Translations under genes and position numbers: made by a program
Source: Paracoccaceae bacterium
GTDB lineage: Bacteria; Pseudomonadota; Alphaproteobacteria; Rhodobacterales; Rhodobacteraceae
NCBI GenBank assembly: GCA_012103375.1
Contig: WLWX01000001.1
Span: forward strand, 1,974,501 to 2,038,500
DNA: 64,000 bases
Direction of reading: 5' to 3'
Notes under the pieces: generated by a model
The model's input: the letters and a program-made list of their open reading frames with translations, nothing else
Told to the model about the DNA's origin: nothing
The model's database searches: none
In this document: positions 52,161 to 59,945 of the stretch, piece by piece
How positions within the stretch are numbered: position 1 is the stretch's first letter
Layout: each line of letters begins with the position of its first letter

Positions 52161-53045
52161 ATGAACGCCCCGACCGAACCGCGCCTGCCCCTGCTGGATC
52201 TTGATCTGTTACGCACCATGGTTGCCATTACCGAGGCGGGAAATTTCTCGGCCGCGGCGGATGTTCTGGGGCGCACCCCCTCGGCCATTTCGATGCAGGT
52301 CAAGAAGATCGAGGATCTGCTGGGCCGCCCGGTCTTTATCCGCGACAGCCGCGCCGTGACCCCGACCCGTGACGGAGAGTTTCTGGTCGAACACGGTCGC
52401 CGTCTGCTGGCCCTGAACCGCGAGGTCGTGGCCCGCTTCGTCACCCCCGACCTTCAGGGAGAGGTTCGGATGGGCGCGCCCGACGATGCCGCCGAACGCC
52501 TGCTGCCGCCAATGCTGCGCCGGTTCGCCGACACCCATCCCTGCGTTACTGTCAATGTGATCGTCGAAGGCTCGGCACGAATGGTCGACATGGTGCGCAA
52601 AGGGCAGCTGGATCTGGCGATGATCACCTGTGATGCCGGGATCGACCGGGTTGACGAGATCGAAGTGCTGATGCGCGAACAGCTGGTCTGGGCCGCTCTT
52701 GCCGGTGGGGTCGCGGCTGAACAAGACCCCCTGCCGGTCAGCGTTTGGGAAGAATGCTGTGTCTGGCGCAAGGCCGGGCTGGAAGGGCTAGAGGCGCAGA
52801 ACCGCGCCTATCGCATCGCCTTTCAGAGTGCGCATATCTCAGGCCAGCGTGCCGCAATCCTGGCCGATCTGGCGGTCGCGCCGATCCCGGTCAGCGGGCT
52901 GGGCGGCCAGATTGTCGAGGCGCGCCCGAAATGCGGCCTTCCGCCCCTTCCGGACTATGGGCTGGGCCTAGTGGTGGGCGACAACGTCAGCCCGCCGGTC
53001 TGCGCCGCAGCAGATCACCTTAGGGCGTCGTTCGCCAGGCAGTGA
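52161..53045 (+). CDS. LysR family transcriptional regulator
   Basis: The 294-residue regulator has an N-terminal winged helix (LDLLRTMVAITEAGNFSAAADVLGRTPSAISMQVKKIEDLLGRPVFIRDSR) and a C-terminal effector domain (GEVRMGAPDDAAERLLPPMLRRFADTHP). It is divergent from the DUF1127 gene across 108 bp containing TTGACTGTCAA and TATAAT-like stretches, so it may regulate that gene and itself. The target pathway is unknown. Confidence 0.9.
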   Translation: MNAPTEPRLPLLDLDLLRTMVAITEAGNFSAAADVLGRTPSAISMQVKKIEDLLGRPVFIRDSRAVTPTRDGEFLVEHGRRLLALNREVVARFVTPDLQGEVRMGAPDDAAERLLPPMLRRFADTHPCVTVNVIVEGSARMVDMVRKGQLDLAMITCDAGIDRVDEIEVLMREQLVWAALAGGVAAEQDPLPVSVWEECCVWRKAGLEGLEAQNRAYRIAFQSAHISGQRAAILADLAVAPIPVSGLGGQIVEARPKCGLPPLPDYGLGLVVGDNVSPPVCAAADHLRASFARQ

Positions 53046-53234
53046 ATTCGGGTCTGGTCGAACCGGACTCTGCCAGATTTATGGATTAATGCAGGCGCGA
53101 CGGTAGTCGTGCACTCGACAGCCCGTGGGTTGGCGAACCAACGGTAGTGCGGGGCACTTGGATGGTTGCGTGATCCCGTCAAATCTGAAGGAGGCGCGAA
53201 CCTCACCCATCGCCAACCCGCCCGGACGGGCTGG

Positions 53235-53298
53235 CGAGTGTCACTCGGTGACTGCATGCAGTCACCTGTCGACAGGTGAGTTTGCTAGCAAACTCACC
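53235..53298. repeat. Chain of four overlapping perfect palindromes
   Basis: A: CGAGTG-T-CACTCG (53235-53247). B: 20 bp centred on GCATGC (53247-53266). C: 18 bp centred on GTCGAC (53262-53279). D: 24 bp centred on GCTAGC (53275-53298). Neighbouring palindromes share their TCACC or GGTGA arms, so hairpins B, C and D are mutually exclusive. All are perfect. The function is unknown. Confidence 0.85.
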
Positions 53299-53384
53299 GA
53301 GAGACGGCGGCTGCGCCTTGATTCCGTGCACAAGGGGCACTTAAGGCGCCATCCCGTATATCTGAATTGCTTCTGGTAAACCCT

Positions 53385-53550
53385 GCGCCCGGTGCGCGCC
53401 GCAGGCGCAGGGCGCACGCCGGACCGGCCCCACCGGTCAGGCGTCGGGTCGAGGTTGGCACATTCGTGATAGTTGACGGCTAACACCTCACCATAAATCA
53501 TACCCTACCACCGTTGCAGCGCCAGCCCGCCGGTCCGGCGCGCGCCCTGC
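53385..53550 (+). repeat. Dispersed intergenic palindromic repeat, copy B
   Basis: This 166-bp unit aligns end to end with 14171-14337, from GCGCCCGGTGCGCGCC to GGCGCGCGCC-TGC, with shared GTTGACGGC and CATAAATCAT core. Differences are scattered. The IS630 copy at 53553 is inserted right at its right end. Confidence 0.7.
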
Positions 53551-53552
53551 TA

Positions 53553-54605
53553 AAGCGTTTCGGCTTGAACCTGAATCGCGAGGGATTCCCTTGAGACCTG
53601 ATCTGTGATTCATCCTGTTTGGGAGGATGGATCATGTCAGCACCTTTGCCATCTGCGCTTCGGATACGGTTTCAGAGATACATTGAAGAAGGGTTGAGCG
53701 GGCGCGCGGCGGCGTTGCGGTTGAAGCTGTCGCCTGCCACAGGCGCGCGGTGGGCGCGTCAGGTGAGGATGAAGGGTCATGCGGAACCTGCCCGGCAGGG
53801 ACCGCCGCGCGGCAAGGGAAAGCTGGCTCCGCATCGGGAATTCTTTGAGGAGTTGATCGCACAAGACCCTGACATCACGCTCTTTGAGTTGCGTAATGCG
53901 CTGGCCGATGCAGAGGGTGTGCGGGTGCATCACTCCTCCATCGCCAACCTTCTGTCCCGGCTCGGCTTCACGTACAAAAAAAGTCGCTGGTCGCAACCGA
54001 GCGCCGCCGCGCCAAGGTAAGGCAGCAACGGGCCGACTGGTTCAGATACCGCTCGCCAGCCATTGCGACCTTTCCTGAGCGCGTTGTCTTTATTGACGAA
54101 ACCGCAGTGAAGACAAACCTCACGCGCCTACGCGGCAGAGCCAAGCGCGGTAAGCGCCTGACGATGGATGCGCCCTTCGGAAGCTGGGGAACCCAAACCT
54201 TGATCGCGGGCCTGACCCAAGGCGCGCTGATCGCACCTTGGGTCATCAAGGGAGCGATAGATGGCCCCGCCTTCGCGGCCTACATCCGCGAAGTGCTGGT
54301 CCCCGAGATCAACCCCGGCACTGTCGTCATTCTCGACAACCTGGCAACCCACCGGAATAAGGAGGCGACGCAGGCTTTACGCAATCACGGCTGCTGGTTC
54401 CTTTACCTGCCACCGTACTCGCCCGACCTGAATCCCATCGAGCAGGCCTTCTCTAAACTGAAAGCCCATTTGCGACGGATCGGGGCCAGGTCCTTTACCC
54501 AGGTCTTCGAAGCAATCGGAGCAATCTGCGATCTCTACGACCCAGTAGAATGCTGGAACTACTTTAAGGCCGCCGGATATGTCTCAGGTTAATGTCGAAA
54601 CGCTT
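53553..54605 (+). mobile_element. IS630-family insertion sequence, copy 2
   Basis: This is a 1053-bp element with the same ends and length as 18356-19408. TA flanks lie at 53551-53552 and 54606-54607. It sits between a palindromic repeat and the last codon of cmk. The cmk stop is now TAA, with its third base supplied by the element; before insertion it would have been TAG. The cmk protein is unchanged. Confidence 0.92.
53634..54592 (+). CDS. IS630-family transposase (two frames joined by frameshift), copy 2
   Basis: This has the same two-frame structure as the copy at 18437-19395. The DNA-binding half lies in the first frame, the slip at the A7 run is at 53976-53982, and the DDE half (FIDETAVK, VILDNLATH, NPIEQAFSKLK) is in the second. 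Both halves translate to proteins identical to copy 1, which points to recent transposition within this genome or gene conversion. Confidence 0.88.
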
Positions 54606-55237
54606 TAGCTGTCGATGCGCGCCAGTCGGTCTTCGACGATGGCAATCGCGCGGGCGACAGCCTCATCTATCGTCATGTCTGTTGTGTCCAGAAGCACCGC
54701 ATCCGGCGCCGCAACCAGCGGCGCCGTTGCGCGCTGGCTGTCGCGGGCGTCACGTTCCTTCAGGGCCTGCAATACCCCGTCCAACGTCACATCTTCGCCG
54801 CGCGCCTGCATCTCGGCAAACCGCCGCGCTGCGCGCACCTGATCCGAGGCGGTGACGAAAAGCTTCACTTCGGCGTCCGGGCAGACGACCGAGCCGATGT
54901 CGCGCCCGTCCAGGATCGCGCCACCTTCACGGCGCGCGAACCGACGCTGGAAATCGAGCAGTGCCGCGCGCACCTCTGCCACCGCCGCCACGCGCGAGGC
55001 CGCCTGCGCCACTTCAGAGCCGCGCAAACCGTCGCGCTGCAGGTCCGCTTCCCGCAGCCCTTCGGCGGCTTGCAGCGGATCATCCCCGGACAGAACCCTC
55101 AGGGCCACGGCCCGATACAGCAGCCCGGTATCCAGATGCGCAAAGCCGAAATGATCGGCGATCTGGCGCGACACCGTGCCCTTGCCGGACGCCGCCGGGC
55201 CGTCGATGGCGACGGTGAATGCGCCGGGAATGCTCAT
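54605..55237 (-). CDS. cmk: Cytidylate kinase
   Basis: The 210-residue enzyme phosphorylates CMP and dCMP. The P-loop is [16 protein letters not shown] near the N-terminus; other motifs are [12 protein letters not shown] and [25 protein letters not shown] 55237 overlaps the stop of the upstream membrane-protein gene (ATGA). An IS630 copy abuts the stop codon. rpsA, which often follows cmk in this order, is not found downstream, so the IS may mark a rearrangement junction. Confidence 0.94.
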   Translation of the reverse strand: MSIPGAFTVAIDGPAASGKGTVSRQIADHFGFAHLDTGLLYRAVALRVLSGDDPLQAAEGLREADLQRDGLRGSEVAQAASRVAAVAEVRAALLDFQRRFARREGGAILDGRDIGSVVCPDAEVKLFVTASDQVRAARRFAEMQARGEDVTLDGVLQALKERDARDSQRATAPLVAAPDAVLLDTTDMTIDEAVARAIAIVEDRLARIDS

Positions 55238-55764
55238 CGAATGCCTCGCCATTTTTTCCACAATGAAAGCGCAAGTAAAGCGAAGACTGCGCAGAATGCC
55301 AGCGTCCCCAATGCGGATTTCATCACCGTGGCAAAACTGGCGGCGGCGATCTGTGCATCGCCGAGTTGATCCGGCGCGACCACCAACATCGCCTTGATCC
55401 GCGCGTTTTCAAGATAGTCGAAGCCGGCCCCTGCCAGTGCAATGGCTTGCAGAACAATGCGCAAGGCGCGCCAACGCGCCGGAATCAGCGATTGGAAAGA
55501 CAAGATCAGGACCAGCGCAAGCAATGCCGGATAGACGCCGTCCAACCATGCCTGAGGGCCAAGGTAGATCGCCCGCCCGGCATCAGAAAGTGCTGCCAGA
55601 AAATCACGCGCCTCAGCCGCTGAATACCCGGTTGGGCGCAGATCAAAGGGCCGCAATCCCGATGCGGATTGAGAAATCGTCGGCAGGGTCCAGGCAACAA
55701 TGGCAAAGTAGATTGCCAGGGTCATGACCACCAGGGCCCAGAAGGCAATCCGGCGCACGCTCAT
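55234..55764 (-). CDS. Hypothetical membrane protein
   Basis: The 176-residue protein has four likely membrane helices: [59 protein letters not shown] and [19 protein letters not shown]. The pattern F-D-Y-x-E-N after helix 3 recurs in small membrane proteins of unknown role. It overlaps the GFA gene upstream and cmk downstream by 4 bp each, so it is part of one tightly packed operon. Confidence 0.7.
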   Translation of the reverse strand: MSVRRIAFWALVVMTLAIYFAIVAWTLPTISQSASGLRPFDLRPTGYSAAEARDFLAALSDAGRAIYLGPQAWLDGVYPALLALVLILSFQSLIPARWRALRIVLQAIALAGAGFDYLENARIKAMLVVAPDQLGDAQIAAASFATVMKSALGTLAFCAVFALLALSLWKKWRGIR

Positions 55765-56171
55765 GCCTTGACCACTGTTGTCAGCGCCGGGTCGCGCCCC
55801 TGTGCGCTGGGCAGCCCATCGTCGACCTCGTAATAGTCGCCCTTATCCGCACAAAAGATGTGCCCGGCCATGCTCAGCCCGGTCGCCCCGTCAAGCGAGC
55901 CTGCGAGGATCGACAGGTTCGCGCCCGGTCCGTCCCAGAACAATTGCGACCCACAGGTGCCGCAAAAGCCGCGCCGCGCCGTGTCTGACGATTGATACCA
56001 GCTGACCGCCCCAGTCACCGTCACATCCGCGCGCGCGGCCGAGGTCGCAGCAACATGGTGACCGCTGGCCTTGCGGCACTGGCTGCAATGGCAGGCAACA
56101 ACCGGGCGCAACGGACCGCTGACCTGAAATGAAACGGCCCCGCACTGGCAACTTCCCTGAGTGTTTGTCAT
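55761..56171 (-). CDS. GFA family protein (glutathione-dependent formaldehyde-activating-like)
   Basis: The 136-residue zinc-binding protein has the GFA Cys pattern: GSCQCGAVSF, CHCSQCRKASG and FCGTCGSQLF. Family members may bind glutathione; most have no proven enzyme activity. It overlaps by 4 bp with the genes on both sides (broken ATP-grasp gene upstream, membrane protein downstream). Confidence 0.88.
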   Translation of the reverse strand: MTNTQGSCQCGAVSFQVSGPLRPVVACHCSQCRKASGHHVAATSAARADVTVTGAVSWYQSSDTARRGFCGTCGSQLFWDGPGANLSILAGSLDGATGLSMAGHIFCADKGDYYEVDDGLPSAQGRDPALTTVVKA

Positions 56172-57104
56172 CCTCGACCCTTCCGGTCCGGCAAGTGCCA
56201 GAGCGCGCCCATCTTTTCCTCGAACGACCGTGGCTTGATGGGGCTGAAGCCGCTTGTGTGGTAGAGGGTGATCTCATTGAGGAAAAACCGGTCCCCGGCA
56301 CTCAGAAAATCGACGCGCATGTAGTCCAGATGCCGCGCCAAAAGATGCGCAATGCGCAGCATATCCTCAAACCCCTGTGGTTTGGGCTTGGGCGTGACGT
56401 GGCGTGGGCGGTTCGTGGACACGTCCAGCGGTGTGAAGTTTTCATCAAAGTAGGTCACCCGCCGCCCAAACTGGCGGTCGCCGGTGCCGATGTGACCGCA
56501 ACCGAATTGGTCGCGGAAAATGTGAAACCTAACATCATCGGCGAGCGAGCCATCTTTGTTCAGCAGCAGGACCTGCGCACCAACACGCGGCAAAATCGCG
56601 TGATAGCCGGATTCGTGGCGACCGGAGTCTTTTCCGTAATCCCGCGCCAGCCAGCGATTCAGCCGGCGGCGCACCTTTCAGCCGGCGGCGCACCTTATCG
56701 GGATCGAATGCCTCGCCCTCACGCAGGATTACATTCCAGCCCGAAGCGTGGTTGCATTTCAGTGCCAGATCGGCGGGCAGCGCGGAAAAATCCAGCTTGT
56801 CGGCATCATCAACAACCTGCAGGTATTTGGGCAGGTAGCGATGGTCTGCCGCTGGCAGGAGCGAACCCGCCCATTCGGCCATGCCGGTCTTGTTCATCAG
56901 GATCGGGAACAGCGGGTTGCGGTCGTAGAGTTTGCGCCACTGGATCTTCTCACTCAGGGTCTTCGGGTTTTCCAGGTCCAGATCGTAACCGCTTGTCGTG
57001 CGGAACTTCCGGCGCAATGCAGGAAATCCCCGCAGCCGATCCAGATCGGCGCCGAGATGTGCAAGAAACTGTCGCACCGTGGCTTTTGGGGATTTGCGCG
57101 GCAT
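56168..57104 (-). pseudogene. TupA-like ATP-grasp protein, frameshifted by a 19-bp tandem duplication
   Basis: The N-terminal part (SGYDLDLENPKTLSEKIQWRKLYDRNPLFPILMNK, DLALKCNHASGWN) ends at FDPDKVRRRLK. The C-terminal part starts RRRLNRWLARDYGKD and has PRVGAQVLLLNKDG, DYMRVDFLSAGDRFFLNEIT and GFSPIKP. The unit TCAGCCGGCGGCGCACCTT occurs twice in tandem (56659-56677, 56678-56696). Deleting one copy restores DPDKVRRRLNRWLARDYG. The family is linked to surface polysaccharide or teichuronopeptide-type ligation. The gene is probably inactive here. Confidence 0.85.
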
Positions 57105-57137
57105 CAGGCCCGCACCGCACAATCAGACTTGGCCAAG

Positions 57138-58496
57138 TCAGCTTGCATCAGAATGCGTTAACTTGGCCCCAAGCCCTGTCATCAACGCCTCGAATATCGG
57201 GAAAGAGGTTGCGACCGGGCCTGCGTCATCCACTGTGATCGGGCTCTGAGCAGCGAAACCAAGGCACAAGAACGACATGGCGATGCGGTGATCCAGACGG
57301 CTTTGGCAGGTTGCGCCGCCGGGAACGCCGCCGGGGCCAAGGCCTTGGACGGTCATCGAATCTTCGGTTTCATCCACCGTGACGCCGCAGGCCCTGAGGC
57401 CGGTCGCCATGGCGTCGATCCGGTCGCTTTCCTTGACCCGTAACTCCCGGATGCCCGGCATTTCGGTGATGCCGGTCGCGGTTGCGGCGATCGCCGACAG
57501 GATCGGGTATTCGTCGATCATGCTGGGTGCGCGGTGTTCCGGCACGCGAATACCGTTTAGCGGGCCATAGCGGACGCGCAGGTCTGCGACAGGTTCGCCG
57601 CCTTCCGTACGCTCGTTCTCAAAACTCAGATCCGCCCCCATCTCGCGCAGGGTGGTGAACAGCCCGGCGCGGGTCGGGTTCAGCCCGATGTTGGGGATCA
57701 GCACGTCCGAGCCGGGCACCATCAGCGCCACAGCCACCGGAAACGCGGCGGAGGAGGGATCGCGTGGCACGGCAATGGTCTGCGGGGTCAGTTCGGGCTG
57801 GCCGGTCAGGGTGATGACGCGGCCCGCTTCGGATTCTTCGGTGCTGATCTCGGCCCCGAATCCCGCAAGCATGCGTTCGGTGTGGTCGCGGGTCGCCTCA
57901 CGCTCGATCACCACAGTCTGGCCTGGCGCGTTGAGGCCGGCCAGCAGGACGGCGGATTTCACCTGGGCCGAGGGCATCGGCACCGCGTAGGTCACCGGCA
58001 CCGGGTCCGTCGCGCCAACAATCGTCATTGGCAGCCGCCCGCCGCTGCGCCCCACGGCCTGCGCACCGAACAGGGCAATCGGATCGGTGATCCGCGCCAT
58101 CGGGCGGGAATTCAGGCTGGCATCGCCGGTGAATGTGGCGGTGATCGGCTGGGTCGCCATCGCGCCCATGATCAGCCGCACGCCGGTGCCCGAATTGCCG
58201 CTGTCGATCACGCCATCCGGTTCGGCAAAGCCGCCAACGCCGACACCCTGCACCCGCCACGCACCCGGGCCGGTCTGTTCGACCTCGGCCCCGAAAGCGC
58301 GCATCGCTTTGCCGGTGTCCAGCACATCGTCGCCCTCAAGCAGCCCGGTGATCCGGGTTTCGCCGACACACATCGCGCCCAGGATCAGCGACCGGTGAGA
58401 GATTGACTTGTCACCCGGCACATCTGCGGTTCCGGCAAGCGGGCCAGATGGGTGGGCGGTCATCGGTTTGGCGGGGCCATGTGCGGACAAGGGCAC
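57138..58496 (-). CDS. aroA: 3-phosphoshikimate 1-carboxyvinyltransferase (EPSP synthase)
   Basis: The 452-residue shikimate-pathway enzyme has [31 protein letters not shown], the class II marker [18 protein letters not shown], and [18 protein letters not shown]. It transfers enolpyruvate from PEP to shikimate-3-phosphate. In the PEP loop the residue equivalent to Ala100 of the CP4 enzyme reads Gly here. The first Met of the signature region may be MTAHPSGPL, 11 residues in. It is upstream of the ATP-grasp-GFA-cmk genes on the same strand. Confidence 0.95.
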   Translation of the reverse strand: MPLSAHGPAKPMTAHPSGPLAGTADVPGDKSISHRSLILGAMCVGETRITGLLEGDDVLDTGKAMRAFGAEVEQTGPGAWRVQGVGVGGFAEPDGVIDSGNSGTGVRLIMGAMATQPITATFTGDASLNSRPMARITDPIALFGAQAVGRSGGRLPMTIVGATDPVPVTYAVPMPSAQVKSAVLLAGLNAPGQTVVIEREATRDHTERMLAGFGAEISTEESEAGRVITLTGQPELTPQTIAVPRDPSSAAFPVAVALMVPGSDVLIPNIGLNPTRAGLFTTLREMGADLSFENERTEGGEPVADLRVRYGPLNGIRVPEHRAPSMIDEYPILSAIAATATGITEMPGIRELRVKESDRIDAMATGLRACGVTVDETEDSMTVQGLGPGGVPGGATCQSRLDHRIAMSFLCLGFAAQSPITVDDAGPVATSFPIFEALMTGLGAKLTHSDAS

Positions 58497-58632
58497 TCTC
58501 CGTTGCGTCTGGCGGGGTTTCGGGCGGTCTTACCCGCCTGTTCTGGCGGCGTCTATGGTCCACCAGTGCAACAACGGCATTTGCCGCCCCGGCGATCTGC
58601 GCGGGGCGGCGTCGGGCAGGCGTGTGATGGGC

Positions 58633-58953
58633 CTAGCCGACGGTTTCGGCGACCCGGAAATCGGCGGTTTCATGCAGCGGGAACATGACCTCTGAGATGG
58701 TCACATCGGGCGTGCCGACGACGCGATAGGCGGTGCCGATTGTGCGCGCCAGTTCACTGCCACGGAACGCGGCGAGCGCCGCGGCGCTTTCCCAGATCAT
58801 AAAGCCGCCATAGCGGTTTTCGCCGTCGAGTTTCATGTAGAATTTTTGGATCAGACCCGGCTGGGCCTCGTAGGCGGGTTTGCGTTCCTGGCTGACGGCG
58901 GTGACTTCATCCTCGGTCAGGGCGCTTTCGAATTGTACGAGCTGGGCAATCAT
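58633..58953 (-). CDS. Antibiotic biosynthesis monooxygenase (ABM)-domain-like protein
   Basis: The 106-residue ferredoxin-like fold protein has LVQFESALTEDEVTAVSQER, PGLIQKFYMKLDGENRYGGFMIWESAAALAAFRGSELARTI. The pattern resembles the YdhR/ABM dimeric alpha-beta-barrel family. It has no cofactor residues; many members are of unknown function. It is divergent from a LysR gene at 59073, its probable regulator. Confidence 0.75.
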   Translation of the reverse strand: MIAQLVQFESALTEDEVTAVSQERKPAYEAQPGLIQKFYMKLDGENRYGGFMIWESAAALAAFRGSELARTIGTAYRVVGTPDVTISEVMFPLHETADFRVAETVG

Positions 58954-59072
58954 GGCTTTCTCCTTTGCTTCGGTGCAACCGGAACATCCGATCTGAAGTC
59001 AGCTTGTCATGTGCATCCGTGCAATGGTATTCGCAGATATTGCCAGCTCAGCTTGCAAAAACGGACAGAGTC

Positions 59073-59939
59073 ATGGAGCAACCCGAAACCGGCCCGGCAG
59101 GCACCGCAACCGTCGCGGGAATGGCGCGGTTGGAGTGGGGCGATCTTGCGGTGATCCTGGCCATCGCCCGTGGGCGCGGCTTGTCAGGGGCGGCGCGCAG
59201 TCTTGGCAAGACCCACAGCACTGTTTTCCGCAACATCAACGCCATCGAGGCGCGCACCGGCGTGCGCTTTTTCGACCGTTTCAGCCATGGCTATGCGGCC
59301 ACCGACGCGGCGCGCGCCGCAGTGGCGGCGGCCGAGCGGATCGAGGAGGAGGTGAACGCCCTTGGCGTTGAGGTTCTGGGACGGGACACGCGCCTCAGCG
59401 GGCGGATCCGCGTCACCTCGCCCGAGGCTTTCGCCGAGGATCACGCGCCCGGCATCATCGCCCGGTTCACCCGCCGTCATCCCGACATCCAGATTGACCT
59501 GTCGCCCGGGCACGGCGCCGTCGATCTGAACCGGCGCGAGGCCGAGGTTGCCATCCGCGCCACCAAGGCCGCGCCCGAGGCAAGCTTTGGCCGCCGGGTC
59601 TGTGACTTCCGCTTTGCGTTATACGGCACCGCGGACTGCCTGCGCGCCATGCAGGGGCGGCCGTTGGCGCAATGTACCTTTTGCCTGATCGAGGGGATCG
59701 GCCTGACCTTCTTGCCCTGTTATGTCGGCGATGCCGATCCACGGCTGGAACGCGCCTCGGACGCCATCGCCGGACTTGATATGAGCCTGTGGGTTCTGAC
59801 CCATCCTGATCTACAGACGACCGCCCGGGTCCGCGCCTTGATGAGCCATCTTTATGAGGAGCTGACGCAGAACGCCGACCTCTTTTCCGGTCGGGTCAAG
59901 CCGCCGGGCCGGTGGAACCTGTTGCCTGCGACGAACTGA
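59073..59939 (+). CDS. LysR family transcriptional regulator
   Basis: The 288-residue regulator has the winged helix WGDLAVILAIARGRGLSGAARSLGKTHSTVFRNINAIEARTGVRFFDR and an effector domain starting GRIRVTSPEAFAEDH. ATG 59073 is used because the DNA-binding domain begins near residue 20; an upstream in-frame start is unneeded. It is divergent from the ABM-domain gene across 119 bp. Confidence 0.88.
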   Translation: MEQPETGPAGTATVAGMARLEWGDLAVILAIARGRGLSGAARSLGKTHSTVFRNINAIEARTGVRFFDRFSHGYAATDAARAAVAAAERIEEEVNALGVEVLGRDTRLSGRIRVTSPEAFAEDHAPGIIARFTRRHPDIQIDLSPGHGAVDLNRREAEVAIRATKAAPEASFGRRVCDFRFALYGTADCLRAMQGRPLAQCTFCLIEGIGLTFLPCYVGDADPRLERASDAIAGLDMSLWVLTHPDLQTTARVRALMSHLYEELTQNADLFSGRVKPPGRWNLLPATN

Positions 59940-59945
59940 TGTGCC

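Larger units (their letters stand above)
53046..53550. other. Gene-free region rich in palindromes before IS630 copy 2
   Basis: No convincing gene lies in these 505 bases. They hold a hairpin CGCCAACCCG / CGGGCTGGCG (53211-53236), the chain of overlapping palindromes at 53235-53298 and, from 53385, a copy of the dispersed intergenic repeat. The IS630 element then interrupts the end of the repeat next to the cmk stop codon. Confidence 0.65.
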
